A DNA stretch of 64,000 nucleotides from Falsiroseomonas sp050563525 (GTDB lineage: Bacteria > Pseudomonadota > Alphaproteobacteria > Acetobacterales > Acetobacteraceae). The DNA lies in NCBI RefSeq assembly GCF_050563525.1, contig NZ_JBNXUN010000021.1, positions 1 to 64,000 of the forward strand, written 5' to 3'. Positions 1 to 9,028 of this stretch are shown piece after piece. Numbering within the stretch: the stretch's first letter is position 1; the number at the start of each line of letters is the position of its first letter. The translations under genes and the position numbers were made by a program. Under the pieces are notes generated by a model. That model was given only the letters and a program-made list of their open reading frames with translations. It was not told where the DNA came from and did no database searches.

Positions 1-771
1 ATTGAGGCCGACCCTGGCGACGCCTGGTGCCAGTTCCAGGTGTCGAATGTGCTGCTGGCGGCCGGCGACCTCGATGGGGCCGACCAGGCGGCGCAGGAGG
101 CGATCCGGCTGGCGCGGGTGCCGTCCGTGCATTTCTACCGCCGCCGTGCCGAGATTGAGGCCCGCCGGCGCAACTACACGGCCGGTCTGGAGTTCCTCGA
201 CCAGGCGCTGGTGATCGATCCGAAGGATCCTTGGGTCCTGCTGGAACTGTCGTCGCAGCGCATGGCCCAAGGCGACCTGAACGGCGCCGAGGAGGCCGTG
301 ACGAAAGCCCTGGCAGGACCGCTCACCAACCCCGTGCATTTCCTGCGCCGGCAGTCCGAGATTGCGTTCCGCCGCAACGACACCGCGGCCGCAACCGACT
401 GGCTCAATCAGGCGATGGTCGCCGACCCGAACGACCCGTGGTGCCGGATGGAGGCTGCGAACCAGCTGATGCTCCAGGGTTCCAACGAGGAGGCGCTGGC
501 CAAGGTCCAGGAGGCAATGGCCCTGCGGCCGGAGCCTTCGCCGGTGTTCCTGCGCCGCGCCGCTGAAATCGAAATCCGCCGCGGCAACTTCGACATGGCG
601 CGCGACTACCTGACGCAGGCCATGGCGGCCGCGCCCGAGGACCCGCAACCTTGGATGGACCTGTCCAACCTGCTGACTGGCCGCGGCGACCTGACCGGGG
701 CCCAGGCGGCCGCGGAAAAGGCCATGGAGCTGACCACCGAGGCGCGCGAGCGCATGCTGTCCGCGGCGTAG
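1..771 (+). CDS. Tetratricopeptide-repeat protein, 3' part
   Basis: The reading frame is open from the first base of the window, so the true start lies upstream; 256 residues are visible. The protein is made of TPR-like helical pairs. A double unit recurs three times, each beginning with a motif like VHFxRRxAEIE and followed about 30 residues later by DPxDPW. TPR arrays are protein-interaction scaffolds and no catalytic domain is visible. The parent protein could be a cell-surface or polysaccharide-export TPR protein, but the visible part does not decide this. It ends with TAG just before a stretch of about 240 bases without a clear gene. Confidence 0.8.
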   Translation: MEADPGDAWCQFQVSNVLLAAGDLDGADQAAQEAIRLARVPSVHFYRRRAEIEARRRNYTAGLEFLDQALVIDPKDPWVLLELSSQRMAQGDLNGAEEAVTKALAGPLTNPVHFLRRQSEIAFRRNDTAAATDWLNQAMVADPNDPWCRMEAANQLMLQGSNEEALAKVQEAMALRPEPSPVFLRRAAEIEIRRGNFDMARDYLTQAMAAAPEDPQPWMDLSNLLTGRGDLTGAQAAAEKAMELTTEARERMLSAA

Positions 772-1011
772 GACAAGGCTCCGGCGTTCCGTCCCGGCAC
801 CGGCAGGTGCTTCTGCCGGCACGCCAAGGTGGCTGCACTCCGCGGACTCGTGCAGCACCGGGCGATCTTGGGGATGGGCCGACCAGAAGGCAGGATCCTT
901 GGCGGCGTCGGTTGCGTGCTGCCCATTGCAACGCAACCGGCTCCGCCATCACTGCGGAGGACCTGCGAGGCGCTGTCATGCCGCACCGCGCAAGAATCGT
1001 TCAACAACGCC

Positions 1012-1323
1012 ATGTCCAACACGCCCACCGCATCTGCCCGCAAGGCCGAGGCCAAAATCCGGACATGGATCAGGTCCGAGTGGCAGCTTTGCCCCGAACC
1101 GGGTGAGTTCTCGGCAGCGCTCAACGCGGTGGACCATCTGCGACGTCGCATCCGGGCGGCGGCGTGGATGGCGGCCACAGCGACGTTCCTGGCGATGATC
1201 GTCGTGGCCCTTCGGCACGGTGTTGTCGCCTTCCACCTGGATCAACCGAACCACCGGAGGCGCAGCATTCCCGCCGCCATCCCAACAAGCACCGCCGCCG
1301 ACACCAGGCAGGCAAGCCGGTAG
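1012..1323 (+). CDS. Small single-pass membrane protein, hypothetical
   Basis: A possible 103-residue protein starting at ATG 1012. It has a charged N-terminal half with KAEAKIRTWIRSEW, then a predicted membrane helix around residues 48-66 (WMAATATFLAMIVVAL). No family is recognised. The last 80 bases overlap the 3' end of the LysE gene on the opposite strand, which lowers confidence. It might end earlier or not be expressed. Confidence 0.35.
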   Translation: MSNTPTASARKAEAKIRTWIRSEWQLCPEPGEFSAALNAVDHLRRRIRAAAWMAATATFLAMIVVALRHGVVAFHLDQPNHRRRSIPAAIPTSTAADTRQASR

Positions 1324-1886
1324 CGGCGCCGCATCAACTGCCGCACGGCGGGCCGCGCGAACAACGCGGCGAGGAGTCCGTTGCCGACCAGCGCCAGCAG
1401 CGGCACCAGGGCCAGGACCATGGGCATCGCCTGTCCGGCGCCCACGGCGCCAAGGAACTGCGCTGTGAAGAAGGTGGCGGTGGCGGGATTGCAGGCGGCG
1501 ACGAAGAGCCCGGTCACGAAGGCGAGCGCACCGTCGCGTGCGGACGGGGCTGCCGCACCCGGGCCGTCGCAGACTGCCGGTGCTGGTGCCAGCGCCACCC
1601 GGATCGCCACCAGCAACAGAAGCAGCGCGGCGATCTTTCGCCCCGCATCCTCCCATCCGGAGTCGTGGCCCAGGAGGTCGAAAGCCAGGGCCAGGGCCAC
1701 GGCCAGCGCACCCGCGCCCGCGGCGATGCCCAGGCACAGCGGCAGCGCGCCCTGGAAACCGCGGAGTGACGCGATCGAGCCGATGGCGAACATGTTCGGC
1801 CCCGGCGCCGCGATCAAGGCAAGGTATCCAAGCGCGAAGCCGACCAGCGCAGCAGCCGGGCCGAGCGTGACATCCCCCTGGATCAT
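1242..1886 (-). CDS. LysE/RhtB-family amino-acid exporter
   Basis: A 214-residue, very hydrophobic protein with about six membrane segments. LysE/RhtB exporters efflux amino acids or related small metabolites across the inner membrane. The N-terminal signature around residues 22-40 (LIAAPGPNMFAIGSIASLRG) matches the conserved APGPxxxxxxxxxxxxG block of the family, and the second half has the usual ACNPATATFF-like segment. The length is normal for the family (about 205-215). The ATG at 1886 overlaps the stop of the upstream MFS-like frame by four bases (ATGA), so the two look translationally coupled. The substrate cannot be told. Confidence 0.85.
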   Translation of the reverse strand: MIQGDVTLGPAAALVGFALGYLALIAAPGPNMFAIGSIASLRGFQGALPLCLGIAAGAGALAVALALAFDLLGHDSGWEDAGRKIAALLLLLVAIRVALAPAPAVCDGPGAAAPSARDGALAFVTGLFVAACNPATATFFTAQFLGAVGAGQAMPMVLALVPLLALVGNGLLAALFARPAVRQLMRRRYRLACLVSAAVLVGMAAGMLRLRWFG

Positions 1887-2401
1887 CGCCCGCCCCCCTG
1901 CGGACCGGTCCATGCCAGCAGCGGCGACCCGGCCATGCCAAGCGCCGCGATGAGGGCGAGCGGCAGCGCCTGCCCGGCGAGACTGGCTACGCCGTGGACA
2001 GGCAATGGCGGTCGCCACCGAAACGCGACGGCAAGCGCGAAGCGCCCGGTGATGGCGCCGAGCCCAAGAAGGGCGAGCAGCGCGAGCGCGTCCTGCCGCG
2101 CCAGCCCGATGTCCAGCGCCGTCGCCACCAGCAGCACGTGCGCCAGCACCCGCGCACCGAAGCCGTCGGCCAGCTGGCCTGTCAGCGTGCTGACGACGAA
2201 GCAACTGCTTCCGCTCAGCACGCAGATGATCATGGCCGAGGTGCGGGAGGAGCCAAGGATAGCAGCCATCTCCTCGGTGAAGGCAGCATGGGATTGGATC
2301 GCGCCATGACCGGCGATCAGCACGACGATGCTGCCGGTCACGGCCGGGCGGACCTGCAAGCCGGCAGGTTGCGCCCCGCGCCGCACCGATGCCGGCGGCA
2401 T
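1883..2401 (-). pseudogene. MFS-like membrane protein fragment
   Basis: An open frame of 172 codons from ATG 2401 encodes several hydrophobic segments. One stretch reads like an MFS loop: a helix, then LTGQLADGFGAR, resembling the GxLxDRxGxR signature between helices 2 and 3. MFS proteins are normally near 400 residues with 12 helices, so this is less than half of one. The upstream 600 bases give only short coding-like pieces in other frames, so I read this as the surviving part of a decayed transporter. It could instead be a real small membrane protein coupled to the LysE gene, since their stop and start codons overlap. Confidence 0.4.
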
Positions 2402-3013
2402 CGACGCCAGATCGTGGGCGGCGGGCGCCGGCCGCTTGCTGAGAGGGTGGGTCAGGACGCCACCTGCCGCGGCTTCGCCGAGCCGCGTCCTGCCAGGCCA
2501 GCCGGCGCAGGCAGCGCAATCAGGCAATGGCCACGGCATGGCAAGGCGACGGGGTGGGCGGCATGCATATGCGTTTCCGGCGCCGCGATCGGCGCAGCGC
2601 ATGCACATCGGAAGCCCGCCAGCGCCGCAGCGGGGCTGGGCGCCCTGCCTGGCGGCATCACGGCCGAAACCCGCTCCACGTTGGTGCGCGACAGCGGCAG
2701 CACTCCGGCAGGGCACTGCGATGGCCATCAGCGGCAGGGCAGCGCCACGCGGGGCTGGACCTGTGGGGCTGGCCTGCGTTGGCCGATGGGTTGCGGGCTG
2801 CGCGGAAGTAAGGGTTCAGGCCCAGTTCGCTCATGGCTGGCGTGCTCCGGAGACCACCCCTGATTGCATGCCCCGGACACGCGGATGAGGCCCGACTCAG
2901 CGACGGCATCGGCTTTCCCGCCGGAATTGTCCTGCCGATGCCGAAACTGTCCAGGATGGGCGTGAGCCAGGGCTGGCGCGCGTGCATGGTTGCGCCTTAC
3001 GAGGGAGCCAGCC
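2402..3013. other. No supported gene; possible decayed transporter 5' part
   Basis: About 610 bases upstream of the first AraC gene. Short open frames exist on both strands, but none has a recognisable domain or a convincing start. The minus-strand pieces may be the degraded 5' half of the MFS-like fragment downstream. A GGGAG ribosome-binding site for the AraC gene lies at 3003-3007. Confidence 0.4.
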
Positions 3014-4054
3014 ATGCCCCTGACCGCACTGCCGACGCACTTCGACAGGCTCACGACGTTCAGCGTCGTTCGTACGAACGACCCGGCGGAGCTTGATGGC
3101 CGTTCGCGCGTCAGCAATCGTCTTGCTGGATCAGGCCGTGCCTACCGGTATCAGCTTCGCGACCGTTCGCTCTGGCGCATGCGCTTCAACGAGCCGATCT
3201 TCAGCCTCGCGACACGCAGCGCCGGTGCGATCGTCGCGAGCCACGGTGGAAGCCGCTTCGCGACGGAGGTGTCGATCGAGGGCGATGGCGACTTCTTCTG
3301 CTTCGCCACGCTTCTCCACGGCGACGTGACGCTGATCGGGCAGGGGCAAGCGGCAACCGGCACCGCATCGCGCGGCCTCGTCTTCCGTCCCGGCCAGGAC
3401 ACGCGCCTGGTGACCAGCGACGACAGCCTGCGCACCAATGTCTTCATCAAGGTCGCGGAGGTCGAGCAGGCGCTGGAACACATGCTCGACGCCCGCCTTC
3501 GCAAGCCCCTCGAGTTCCGGCCCAGCCTGGCCTGGAGCGATGGGCTCGCGGGAAGTCTAAAGTTCCAACTCGATCTGGTGATGCGAGAATTTGAGCGGCC
3601 CGACGGCATCGCCGACAACGTCGTCGCCCTCGCCTCGACGACCGACCTCCTCGTCGCGCTGATCCTGCGCGGCGCACCGCACAGCCATTCCGAGCATTTG
3701 CATCTTGGCGCTGATGGCGCTGCGCCCGCCTATGTCCAGCGTGCCGAGGAGTTCATGCGCGTGCACGGCGCCGAGCCGCTGCGTATACCCGACATAGCGG
3801 CCGCGGCAGGATGCAGCGTACGGACCCTGGGCGCCGTGTTCAAGCGGTTCCGCGGCCGCACGCCGCTGGCGGCGTTGCACGCCATTCGGCTGGAACAGGT
3901 GCATGCCGAACTGTGTCGCGACGCGGCCGATACCCAGGTCGGGGCCGTCGCGCGCCGATACGGTTTCACCAACGCGTCCCGGTTCGCCAGTGCATTTCGT
4001 CGCCGCTTCGGCGAAACGCCACTGGACGCAATGCGCCGCGCTTCCAGGGCATGA
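3014..4054 (+). CDS. AraC-family transcriptional regulator (copy 1)
   Basis: A 346-residue regulator. The N-terminal about 230 residues look like the AraC-binding-like sensor domain (AraC_binding_2 type). The C-terminal about 100 residues are a double helix-turn-helix: IPDIAAAAGCSVRTLGAVFK is the first HTH and ARRYGFTNASRFASAFRRRF the second, recognition-helix segment. ATG 3014 is chosen over a start 24 bases upstream because GGGAG sits at 3003-3007. The next gene downstream is a clear paralogue with the same domain order and similar motifs throughout (DPAELDxRSRVS near the start). The target promoter and effector are unknown, and no enzyme operon adjoins. Confidence 0.88.
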   Translation: MPLTALPTHFDRLTTFSVVRTNDPAELDGRSRVSNRLAGSGRAYRYQLRDRSLWRMRFNEPIFSLATRSAGAIVASHGGSRFATEVSIEGDGDFFCFATLLHGDVTLIGQGQAATGTASRGLVFRPGQDTRLVTSDDSLRTNVFIKVAEVEQALEHMLDARLRKPLEFRPSLAWSDGLAGSLKFQLDLVMREFERPDGIADNVVALASTTDLLVALILRGAPHSHSEHLHLGADGAAPAYVQRAEEFMRVHGAEPLRIPDIAAAAGCSVRTLGAVFKRFRGRTPLAALHAIRLEQVHAELCRDAADTQVGAVARRYGFTNASRFASAFRRRFGETPLDAMRRASRA

Positions 4055-4425
4055 TCCGCTGCGCTTCGGCGGACTGCCAAAACGGGTTGCGAGCCAGGAA
4101 ATGCAGGATGGCGCAGATTCCGCGGTCGATCGAGAGGGTCCGGCGCCGGATCGGAGGGCACGGAAGACCCACCAGCAGCCGCACCTGGCATGCACTGGCT
4201 GTGCGCTTCGTATCGTAGGGGATCACCACCGGCTAGGATCGTATTACAGGTCGACAAACATGGTCGCCTTTGCACGGAGGGTGACGGATTCGGTGACTCG
4301 AATCAGGCCCGTCGCAGTGTTCGTACGGTCCAATCCCGCGGTTCAATGAGCAGGTCTGTATTTTCAAGTTTCCGAAGGGCCAGCATTCACGCACAATCAG
4401 TGTTCATTCGTTTTGGATCGCTGCC
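4055..4425. other. Intergenic spacer between AraC paralogues
   Basis: About 370 bases separate the two AraC genes. I see no gene in it and no clear terminator or operator. It should contain the promoter of the second regulator. Confidence 0.5.
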
Positions 4426-5451
4426 ATGCTGCTTTCCGCGCTTCCCCCCCATGCTGCCTCGCGGACCATGTTTCACACCACTCACGTCAGCGATCCGGCC
4501 GAGCTTGATCATCGGTCCAGGGTGAGCAGTCGCCTTCCGGGCTCGAGCCGGCACCTCCGGTACGAACTCCGGGACCGCGCTCTGCTGCGAATGCAGTTTG
4601 GCGAGCCCATCTTTGGCGTGGCCATCCGCTCCGCGGGGGCCATCATGGCCAGCTACGGTGAGAGTTGCTTCGAGACAGCCGTCTCCGTCGAGGGGGAGGA
4701 CGATGAGTTCTTCGGCTTCCGGATGCCGTCGAAGGGCACACTGACGCTGATCCGGCGCGGTGATCGCACGACGGTGACCGCATCCGGCGGGCTCGTCTAC
4801 CGGCTTGGCCCCGACACGCGTCTGGTGACCAGCGACGAGAGCGTCCGAACCAATGTCTTCGTCAAGGCCACGCAAATCGAGGGGGCGCTGGAGCAGATGC
4901 TGGACAGGCGCCTGCGCCAGCCCATCGAGTTCCGCGCTTCGGTGGGATGGGATGGCGGCCTGGCGGTCAGCCTCAAGGCGCAGCTCGACTTCGTCGTCCA
5001 CGAGTTTGGGCGGCTGGACGGCGTGGCCGGGAACCCGATCGCGCTTGCCGCAACCACCGACCACCTGCTGGCGCTGATCCTGCGCGCCGTGCCGCACAAC
5101 TACACGGACCAGTTGGACGTCGGACAGGGAGCGGCGGTGTCCGCCTATGTCCGGCGCGCGGAGGACTTCATGCGCGAGCGCGCTGCCCATCCGGTTCGCA
5201 TCGCCGAGGTCGCAGCGGCAGCGGGATGCAGCGTGCGAACGCTGAACGCAGCATTCAGGAAGTTCCGGGGGCTGACGCCGCTTGCCGTGCTGCACGGGTT
5301 TCGCCTGGAGGCAGCCCACGCGGAGCTGAGCCGCCACAGGGGCGCCGTGCCTGTCGGGCTGGTCGCAAATCGATACGGCTTTACCAATTCCGCCCGTTTC
5401 GCTGCGGCATTCCGCCGCCGGTTTGGCAAAGCGCCGGCCGATTTTGGCTGA
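4426..5451 (+). CDS. AraC-family transcriptional regulator (copy 2)
   Basis: A 341-residue paralogue of the preceding AraC regulator. The same sensor domain is followed by the same double HTH: IAEVAAAAGCSVRTLNAAFR, then ANRYGFTNSARFAAAFRRRF. Both carry the motif TRLVTSD followed by RTNVF in the middle of the sensor domain. ATG 4426 is the longest start; an alternative ATG at 4468 lies closer to the region conserved with copy 1. The tandem arrangement on the same strand points to a local duplication followed by divergence. The effector is unknown. Confidence 0.87.
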   Translation: MLLSALPPHAASRTMFHTTHVSDPAELDHRSRVSSRLPGSSRHLRYELRDRALLRMQFGEPIFGVAIRSAGAIMASYGESCFETAVSVEGEDDEFFGFRMPSKGTLTLIRRGDRTTVTASGGLVYRLGPDTRLVTSDESVRTNVFVKATQIEGALEQMLDRRLRQPIEFRASVGWDGGLAVSLKAQLDFVVHEFGRLDGVAGNPIALAATTDHLLALILRAVPHNYTDQLDVGQGAAVSAYVRRAEDFMRERAAHPVRIAEVAAAAGCSVRTLNAAFRKFRGLTPLAVLHGFRLEAAHAELSRHRGAVPVGLVANRYGFTNSARFAAAFRRRFGKAPADFG

Positions 5452-5530
5452 GCGACATTGAGCCGATAGGGGACTCGCGCTCGTTGCTCGCCTCGGCGCG
5501 GTCACGCGTCCCGGCATGTGGTGGTACGGT

Positions 5531-5650
5531 TCATGAGCGCTGCGGCTTGATCGCCCGGGCCTTGCAGATGAACTTCTCAGCTTTAATGCCGCGGAGGCAA
5601 CTGAGCCTGCAGCCGAAGTTGTAGGCCGCGGCGAAGTCGCTGGCGTGCGT
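5531..5650 (-). pseudogene. IS481-type transposase C-terminal remnant
   Basis: The last about 39 codons of a transposase remain, ending at a stop at 5531. The stretch FAAAYNFGCRLSCLRG followed by EKFICKA matches the C-terminal block of IS481-family transposases, where AYNFARRLKTLKGLTPYEFIC is typical (family knowledge). The upstream catalytic part is missing; 58 bases further on the end of an IS3-family element begins, so that insertion or an associated deletion probably removed it. Non-functional. Confidence 0.55.
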
Positions 5651-5707
5651 TGGAGTTGCTCGCCAATACCGGCACGGCACATCCGCTGGGCGCCGATGAC
5701 CTGCCTC

Positions 5708-5741
5708 CGATCGGGGGCCACGGACTATGAGAGACTTGGCC
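5708..5741 (+). repeat. Left terminal inverted repeat of the IS3-family element
   Basis: Pairs with 6916-6949. Shared blocks reading inward are CGGG, CCAC, ATGAGAGA and TTGGCC; 25 of 34 positions agree. Confidence 0.7.
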
Positions 5742-5784
5742 CGTGTTGTGGCCTGGGGCCGGCTAGCCCTGCCGGAGCGGCAGC

Positions 5785-6621
5785 CTAGGCGGGGCCAGAC
5801 GGCCAGGGCAACACCGCTTCCGGCGCCGGCGGCCGGTAGCCCAGCGCGCTGTGCGGCCTGACCGTGTTGTAGTGCCGTCGCCAACGCTCGATCAGCACCT
5901 CCGCCTCTCGCAAGGAATAGAAGATTTCCCTGTCCAGCAGCTCATCCCGCAGCTTGCCGTTAAATGACTCGTTGTAGCCGTTCTCCCAGGGGCTGCCGGG
6001 CTCGATGAACAGCGTCGTCACACCGACGCGGCCGAGCCAACCGCGCACCACCTTCGCCACGAACTCCGGCCCGTTGTCAGAGCGGATGTGCCCAGGCGGT
6101 CCGCGCTCGACAGACAGATCCGTCAGCACCTGCAGCACGCCGCCTGACGTCAGTCGCCGCGCCACCACGATCACCAGGCACCCACGCGTGTACTCGTCGA
6201 TCACCGTCAGCATGCGGAACCGCCGGCCGTCATGCCTCCGGTCCTGCACGAAGTCATACGCCCAGACATGTCCCGGCCAGCACGGCCGCAGCCGAACGCA
6301 GGACCCGTCGTTCAACCATAGCCGGCCCCGCTTCGGCTGCCGCCGCGGCACCTTCAGCCCCTCGCGCCGCCAGATGCGCTCCACGCGCTTGGCGTTCACC
6401 CGCCAGCCCTCCGCCCGCAGCAGCGCGGTGATCCGGCGGTAGCCGTAGCGGCCATACTACGCCGCCAACGACACTACCGCATCAGTCAGCGCGGTCTCGT
6501 CGGATCGCACATCCGAACCTTGCGCTGCGTCAAGCGTGGCTGGCCCAGCGTGCGGCAGGCCCGACGCTCCGATACCCCGAGCGCCGACTGCACATGCCGC
6601 ACGCCAGCACGCCAGCGCTCG
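5785..6621 (-). pseudogene. IS3-family orfB (DDE integrase), broken
   Basis: This is the catalytic frame of the IS element. An rve/DDE core is clear: an Asp in HVWAYDFVQD, an Asp in IRSDNGPEF, and a Glu in ENGYNESFNGKLRDELL, followed by HYNTVRPHSALGY. An amber codon at 6457-6459 stands where related proteins have Gln before YGRYGYRR. A one-base loss near 6505-6515 shifts the frame between QRKVRM and RSDETALT. Upstream, RALGVSERRACRTLG, the usual orfB N-terminus, can still be read. Translation from a start after the amber codon would give the DDE core only, without the N-terminal DNA-binding part. Confidence 0.85.
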
Positions 6622-6625
6622 GGGC

Positions 6626-6896
6626 CTAGAAGTTTCCCTCCGCAGCTTCTTTCAGGATCTGCTTGTCGAGCGTCAGCTCCGCTACCGCACGCTTCAGCCG
6701 CGCGTTCTCGCGCTCAAGGTCCTTCAGTCGCCGCGCCTAATCCACGTTCAGGCCGCCGTACTCAGATCGCCAGCGATAGAAGCTCGCCTCCGACACCCCA
6801 AGCCCGCGACAGATCTCGCCCATCGGCCGGCCCTGCGCCAGTTCCACCTCCGCCTGCCGCAACAGCCTGATGATCTGCTCCTCCGTACCTGGGCAT
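6626..6896 (-). pseudogene. IS3-family orfA (HTH), broken
   Basis: The helix-turn-helix/leucine-zipper partner of orfB. The frame reads EEQIIRLLRQAEVELAQG, then a HTH with CRGLGVSEASFYRWRSEYGG, then a zipper ARRLKDLERENARLKRAV and LDKQILKEAAEGNF at the end. An amber codon at 6737-6739 replaces the Gln normally found before ARRLKDLE. The ATG at 6896 is out of frame with the rest because about two bases are missing near 6885. The wild-type element would make an OrfAB fusion by programmed frameshifting; here that is impossible. Confidence 0.8.
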
Positions 6897-6915
6897 TCCT
6901 GCCTCCTTCCAAGAA

Positions 6916-6949
6916 GGCCAACTCTCTCATCACAGGTGGATCCCGGTCA
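6916..6949 (-). repeat. Right terminal inverted repeat of the IS3-family element
   Basis: Inverted partner of 5708-5741. Reading inward on the minus strand it begins TGACCGGG and ends ATGAGAGAGTTGGCC. Confidence 0.7.
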
Positions 6950-7670
6950 GGGGGAAAGGTCAGGCTGGTGCATGCCGAGCTTGAGGGCGAGGAGAAAGTT
7001 GAGCGGTACCACCCCCATCAGTGAGAAGGCACAACACTGCAGCAGGTTCCGCCAGGAACGATTCGCGATCAAGGGTTTAAGCTTGTTGGGTAAATCGCCC
7101 AACCCTCAAGGTCCGGAGAGTCTCCGGCATTGCGGAGAGATAGCAAGCCCTCGTTCCGAATTCGCACCATCAAGGTGGCGGCCGGAAACCGCAGAAAACC
7201 TGCGCCTTAGCGCGATGGCCTGATCAGGAGAGACAGGTTGTGATGAGGCCGAATGGAGCAGCGGTAGGAACCGGAATCCAACCTGCTCTGGTGTTCGTGA
7301 GACGCATCTCGTCGGCCGACAACATTTGCCTGCGGTGACGCAACTCGACCTTGACCCTGAATTTCGTGCTGCGCATCATCTCCGTGAGGGGGTCATCCGC
7401 GATCGCCCCGTGCGGCTTGGCCCAAGAATCGCGTCCAAGCTCCCGCGCTTCGCGCATCAGGAGGGGACGCATTGTGCCAAGTCCCGAAGCCATAACATTT
7501 GCGCAACTCAAGCGACTGGCCGGGACACCCTGTTTACGCGACGGCGTTCGCGCTGGCGCAAAGCGCGTGGAGGTGGACCCGTGGGATGATACCGCGCTCT
7601 GCTTCGGCTTAGGCAAATCGTCGAAGCGCATCGCCGCCACGGCGCTCGGCATGTTGTGGCCCACCGCGCC
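6950..7670. other. No supported gene; contains island-end repeat
   Basis: About 720 bases between the IS element and the MFS gene. Open frames on both strands (for example minus 7224-7691) have no recognisable domain. A perfect short palindrome CCGGAGAGTCTCCGG occurs near 7113. The left copy of the 48-bp direct repeat is at 7254-7301. Confidence 0.45.
7254..7301 (+). repeat. 48-bp direct repeat, left copy (candidate att site)
   Basis: Matches 27364-27411 at about 42 of 48 positions in the same orientation. The identical blocks are TGGAGCAGCGGT, GGAACCGG and ATCCAACCT. The right copy lies 12 bases after the tyrosine integrase stop codon, which is the usual place for an attachment site. It resembles the reverse complement of a tRNA 3' end (TGG then a short stem), but I could not fold a normal T arm. 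Confidence 0.5.
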
Positions 7671-8909
7671 ATGACCCCGTTTCCGGAGCACGAAGCCAGA
7701 CCCGCCATGCGCCGCATTCTTTGGGCGCGCGGCTTCCGCGATTTTGGTGACGGCCTGGTCGCCGTGTTGCTGCCGGCCTGGTTCTTGGCGCTGGGCTATG
7801 GCGCGGCGGAGATCGGCGCGGTTTCGACCGTGGCGCTACTCGGATCGGCGCTGATGACGCTGGGGGTGGGTCTGCTCGGAGCGCGGGCTGATCCGCGCGT
7901 GCTGTTGCTGCTCGCAGCCGGGCTGATGACAGCGACGGGCCTGGGCTTCGTCTTCGCGACCGGCCTCGGCGTGCTGATGGTCATTGCCCTGGTCGGCACC
8001 ATCAACCCCTCGGCGGGCAGCGTGAGCATCTTCGCGCCGCTGGAGCAGACGATGCTGACGCGAGCAGCACAGGACGGCACGCGCACCGCCGTCTTCGCAC
8101 GCTACAGCTTCGTGGGATCCTTCGCCGCTGCCGGCGGCGCCCTGTCCGCAGGCGGGGCGGATGGTCTCAAGGCGCTTGGCCTGGGTGAGCCAGCGGCATT
8201 CCGTTCCGCCTTCCTGCTCTACGCCGTGCTCGGCCTTGCCTGTTGGTTAGCCTATCGGGCGCTGCCGCGCCTGGCGCCCGAGGCGCGGCAGGCCGCCCAT
8301 GCACCGCTCGGCCCTTCGCGAGGTATCGTGCTGCGGCTCGCGGCCCTGTTCAGCGTGGACAGCTTCGCTGGCGGCCTTGCCGTTCAGGCGCTGCTGGCGC
8401 TGTGGCTCTTCGAGCGCTTCGACCTCTCGCTGGCCCAGGCGGGCCTATTCTTCTTCTGGGCGGGGGTGCTGTCGGCCTTCTCATTCCCGGTGGCGGCATG
8501 GCTCGCCGGGCGGATCGGGCTGATCAACACCATGGTCTTCACCCACATCCCGTCCAGCCTTTGCCTGATCGCGGCTATGTTCGCGCCTGGCGTGGAGTGG
8601 GCGCTGGGGCTTCTGCTGCTCCGCTCGGCGCTGTCGCAGATGGATGTGCCGACGCGGACCTCCTACGTCATGGCCGTGGTAACGCCGGCAGAGCGCACCG
8701 CTGCGGCCAGTTTCACGGCCGTGCCGCGCAGCTTGGCGGCGGCGGTGGGCCCGGCGATGGCCGGAGCGATCTTCGCGGCCGGCTGGCAGGCGACGCCCTT
8801 CATCATCTGTGGCGTGCTCAAAATCGCCTATGATTTCGCACTGCTCTGGGCCTTCCGGCACATTCGCCCACCGGAGGAGCAGGCGAGAACTGCTGGGGGT
8901 GTCCGATAG
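7671..8909 (+). CDS. MFS transporter
   Basis: A 412-residue major facilitator with about 12 membrane segments, the expected size for the family. The loop after helix 2 carries GLLGARADPR, a weak form of the GxLxDRxGRR motif. The late segment RSALSQMDVPTRTSYVMAVV, followed by PAERTAAASFTAVPRSLA, is typical of a drug- or metal-efflux-like subgroup seen near metal-resistance genes. ATG 7671 is preferred; GTG 7656 and ATG 7707 are alternatives. It precedes the RND genes by 119 bases on the same strand and may belong to the same resistance island. The substrate is unknown. Confidence 0.8.
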   Translation: MTPFPEHEARPAMRRILWARGFRDFGDGLVAVLLPAWFLALGYGAAEIGAVSTVALLGSALMTLGVGLLGARADPRVLLLLAAGLMTATGLGFVFATGLGVLMVIALVGTINPSAGSVSIFAPLEQTMLTRAAQDGTRTAVFARYSFVGSFAAAGGALSAGGADGLKALGLGEPAAFRSAFLLYAVLGLACWLAYRALPRLAPEARQAAHAPLGPSRGIVLRLAALFSVDSFAGGLAVQALLALWLFERFDLSLAQAGLFFFWAGVLSAFSFPVAAWLAGRIGLINTMVFTHIPSSLCLIAAMFAPGVEWALGLLLLRSALSQMDVPTRTSYVMAVVTPAERTAAASFTAVPRSLAAAVGPAMAGAIFAAGWQATPFIICGVLKIAYDFALLWAFRHIRPPEEQARTAGGVR

Positions 8910-9028
8910 GCAGGGCTCCCCAGGTCAGGCCCTTACCGTTGCAATGTTTTGTCGTAATCGGGCAACGCCCACGACGCCCTGCGCCGCCAGATTGAAGTGG
9001 TCGTGGTTCGGACTCAGGGGGCGCGCGC

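Larger units (their letters stand above)
5708..6949 (-). mobile_element. IS3-family insertion sequence, inactivated
   Basis: About 1.24 kb bounded by imperfect terminal inverted repeats and containing the orfA/orfB pair of an IS3-family element, transcribed leftward. The ends match at about 25 of 34 positions, with the blocks ATGAGAGA and TTGGCC identical near the inner edge. Both frames carry inactivating lesions: a frameshift and an amber codon in each. I see no convincing target-site duplication. The element is an old, immobile copy. Confidence 0.8.

Noticed and set aside
4387..5721. Open frame of 444 codons on the minus strand opposite the second AraC gene
   Set aside because: The AraC frame has clear domain motifs; the antisense frame has none.
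7254..7301. Repeat as part of a tRNA gene
   Set aside because: The TGG and GGAACCGG/ATCC pattern recalls a reversed tRNA 3' end, but the T-arm stem does not pair and the loop lacks TTCRA. Not called as a tRNA.
7224..7691. Minus-strand 155-codon frame between the repeat and the MFS gene
   Set aside because: No domain, biased composition, and it overlaps the start of a well-supported gene.
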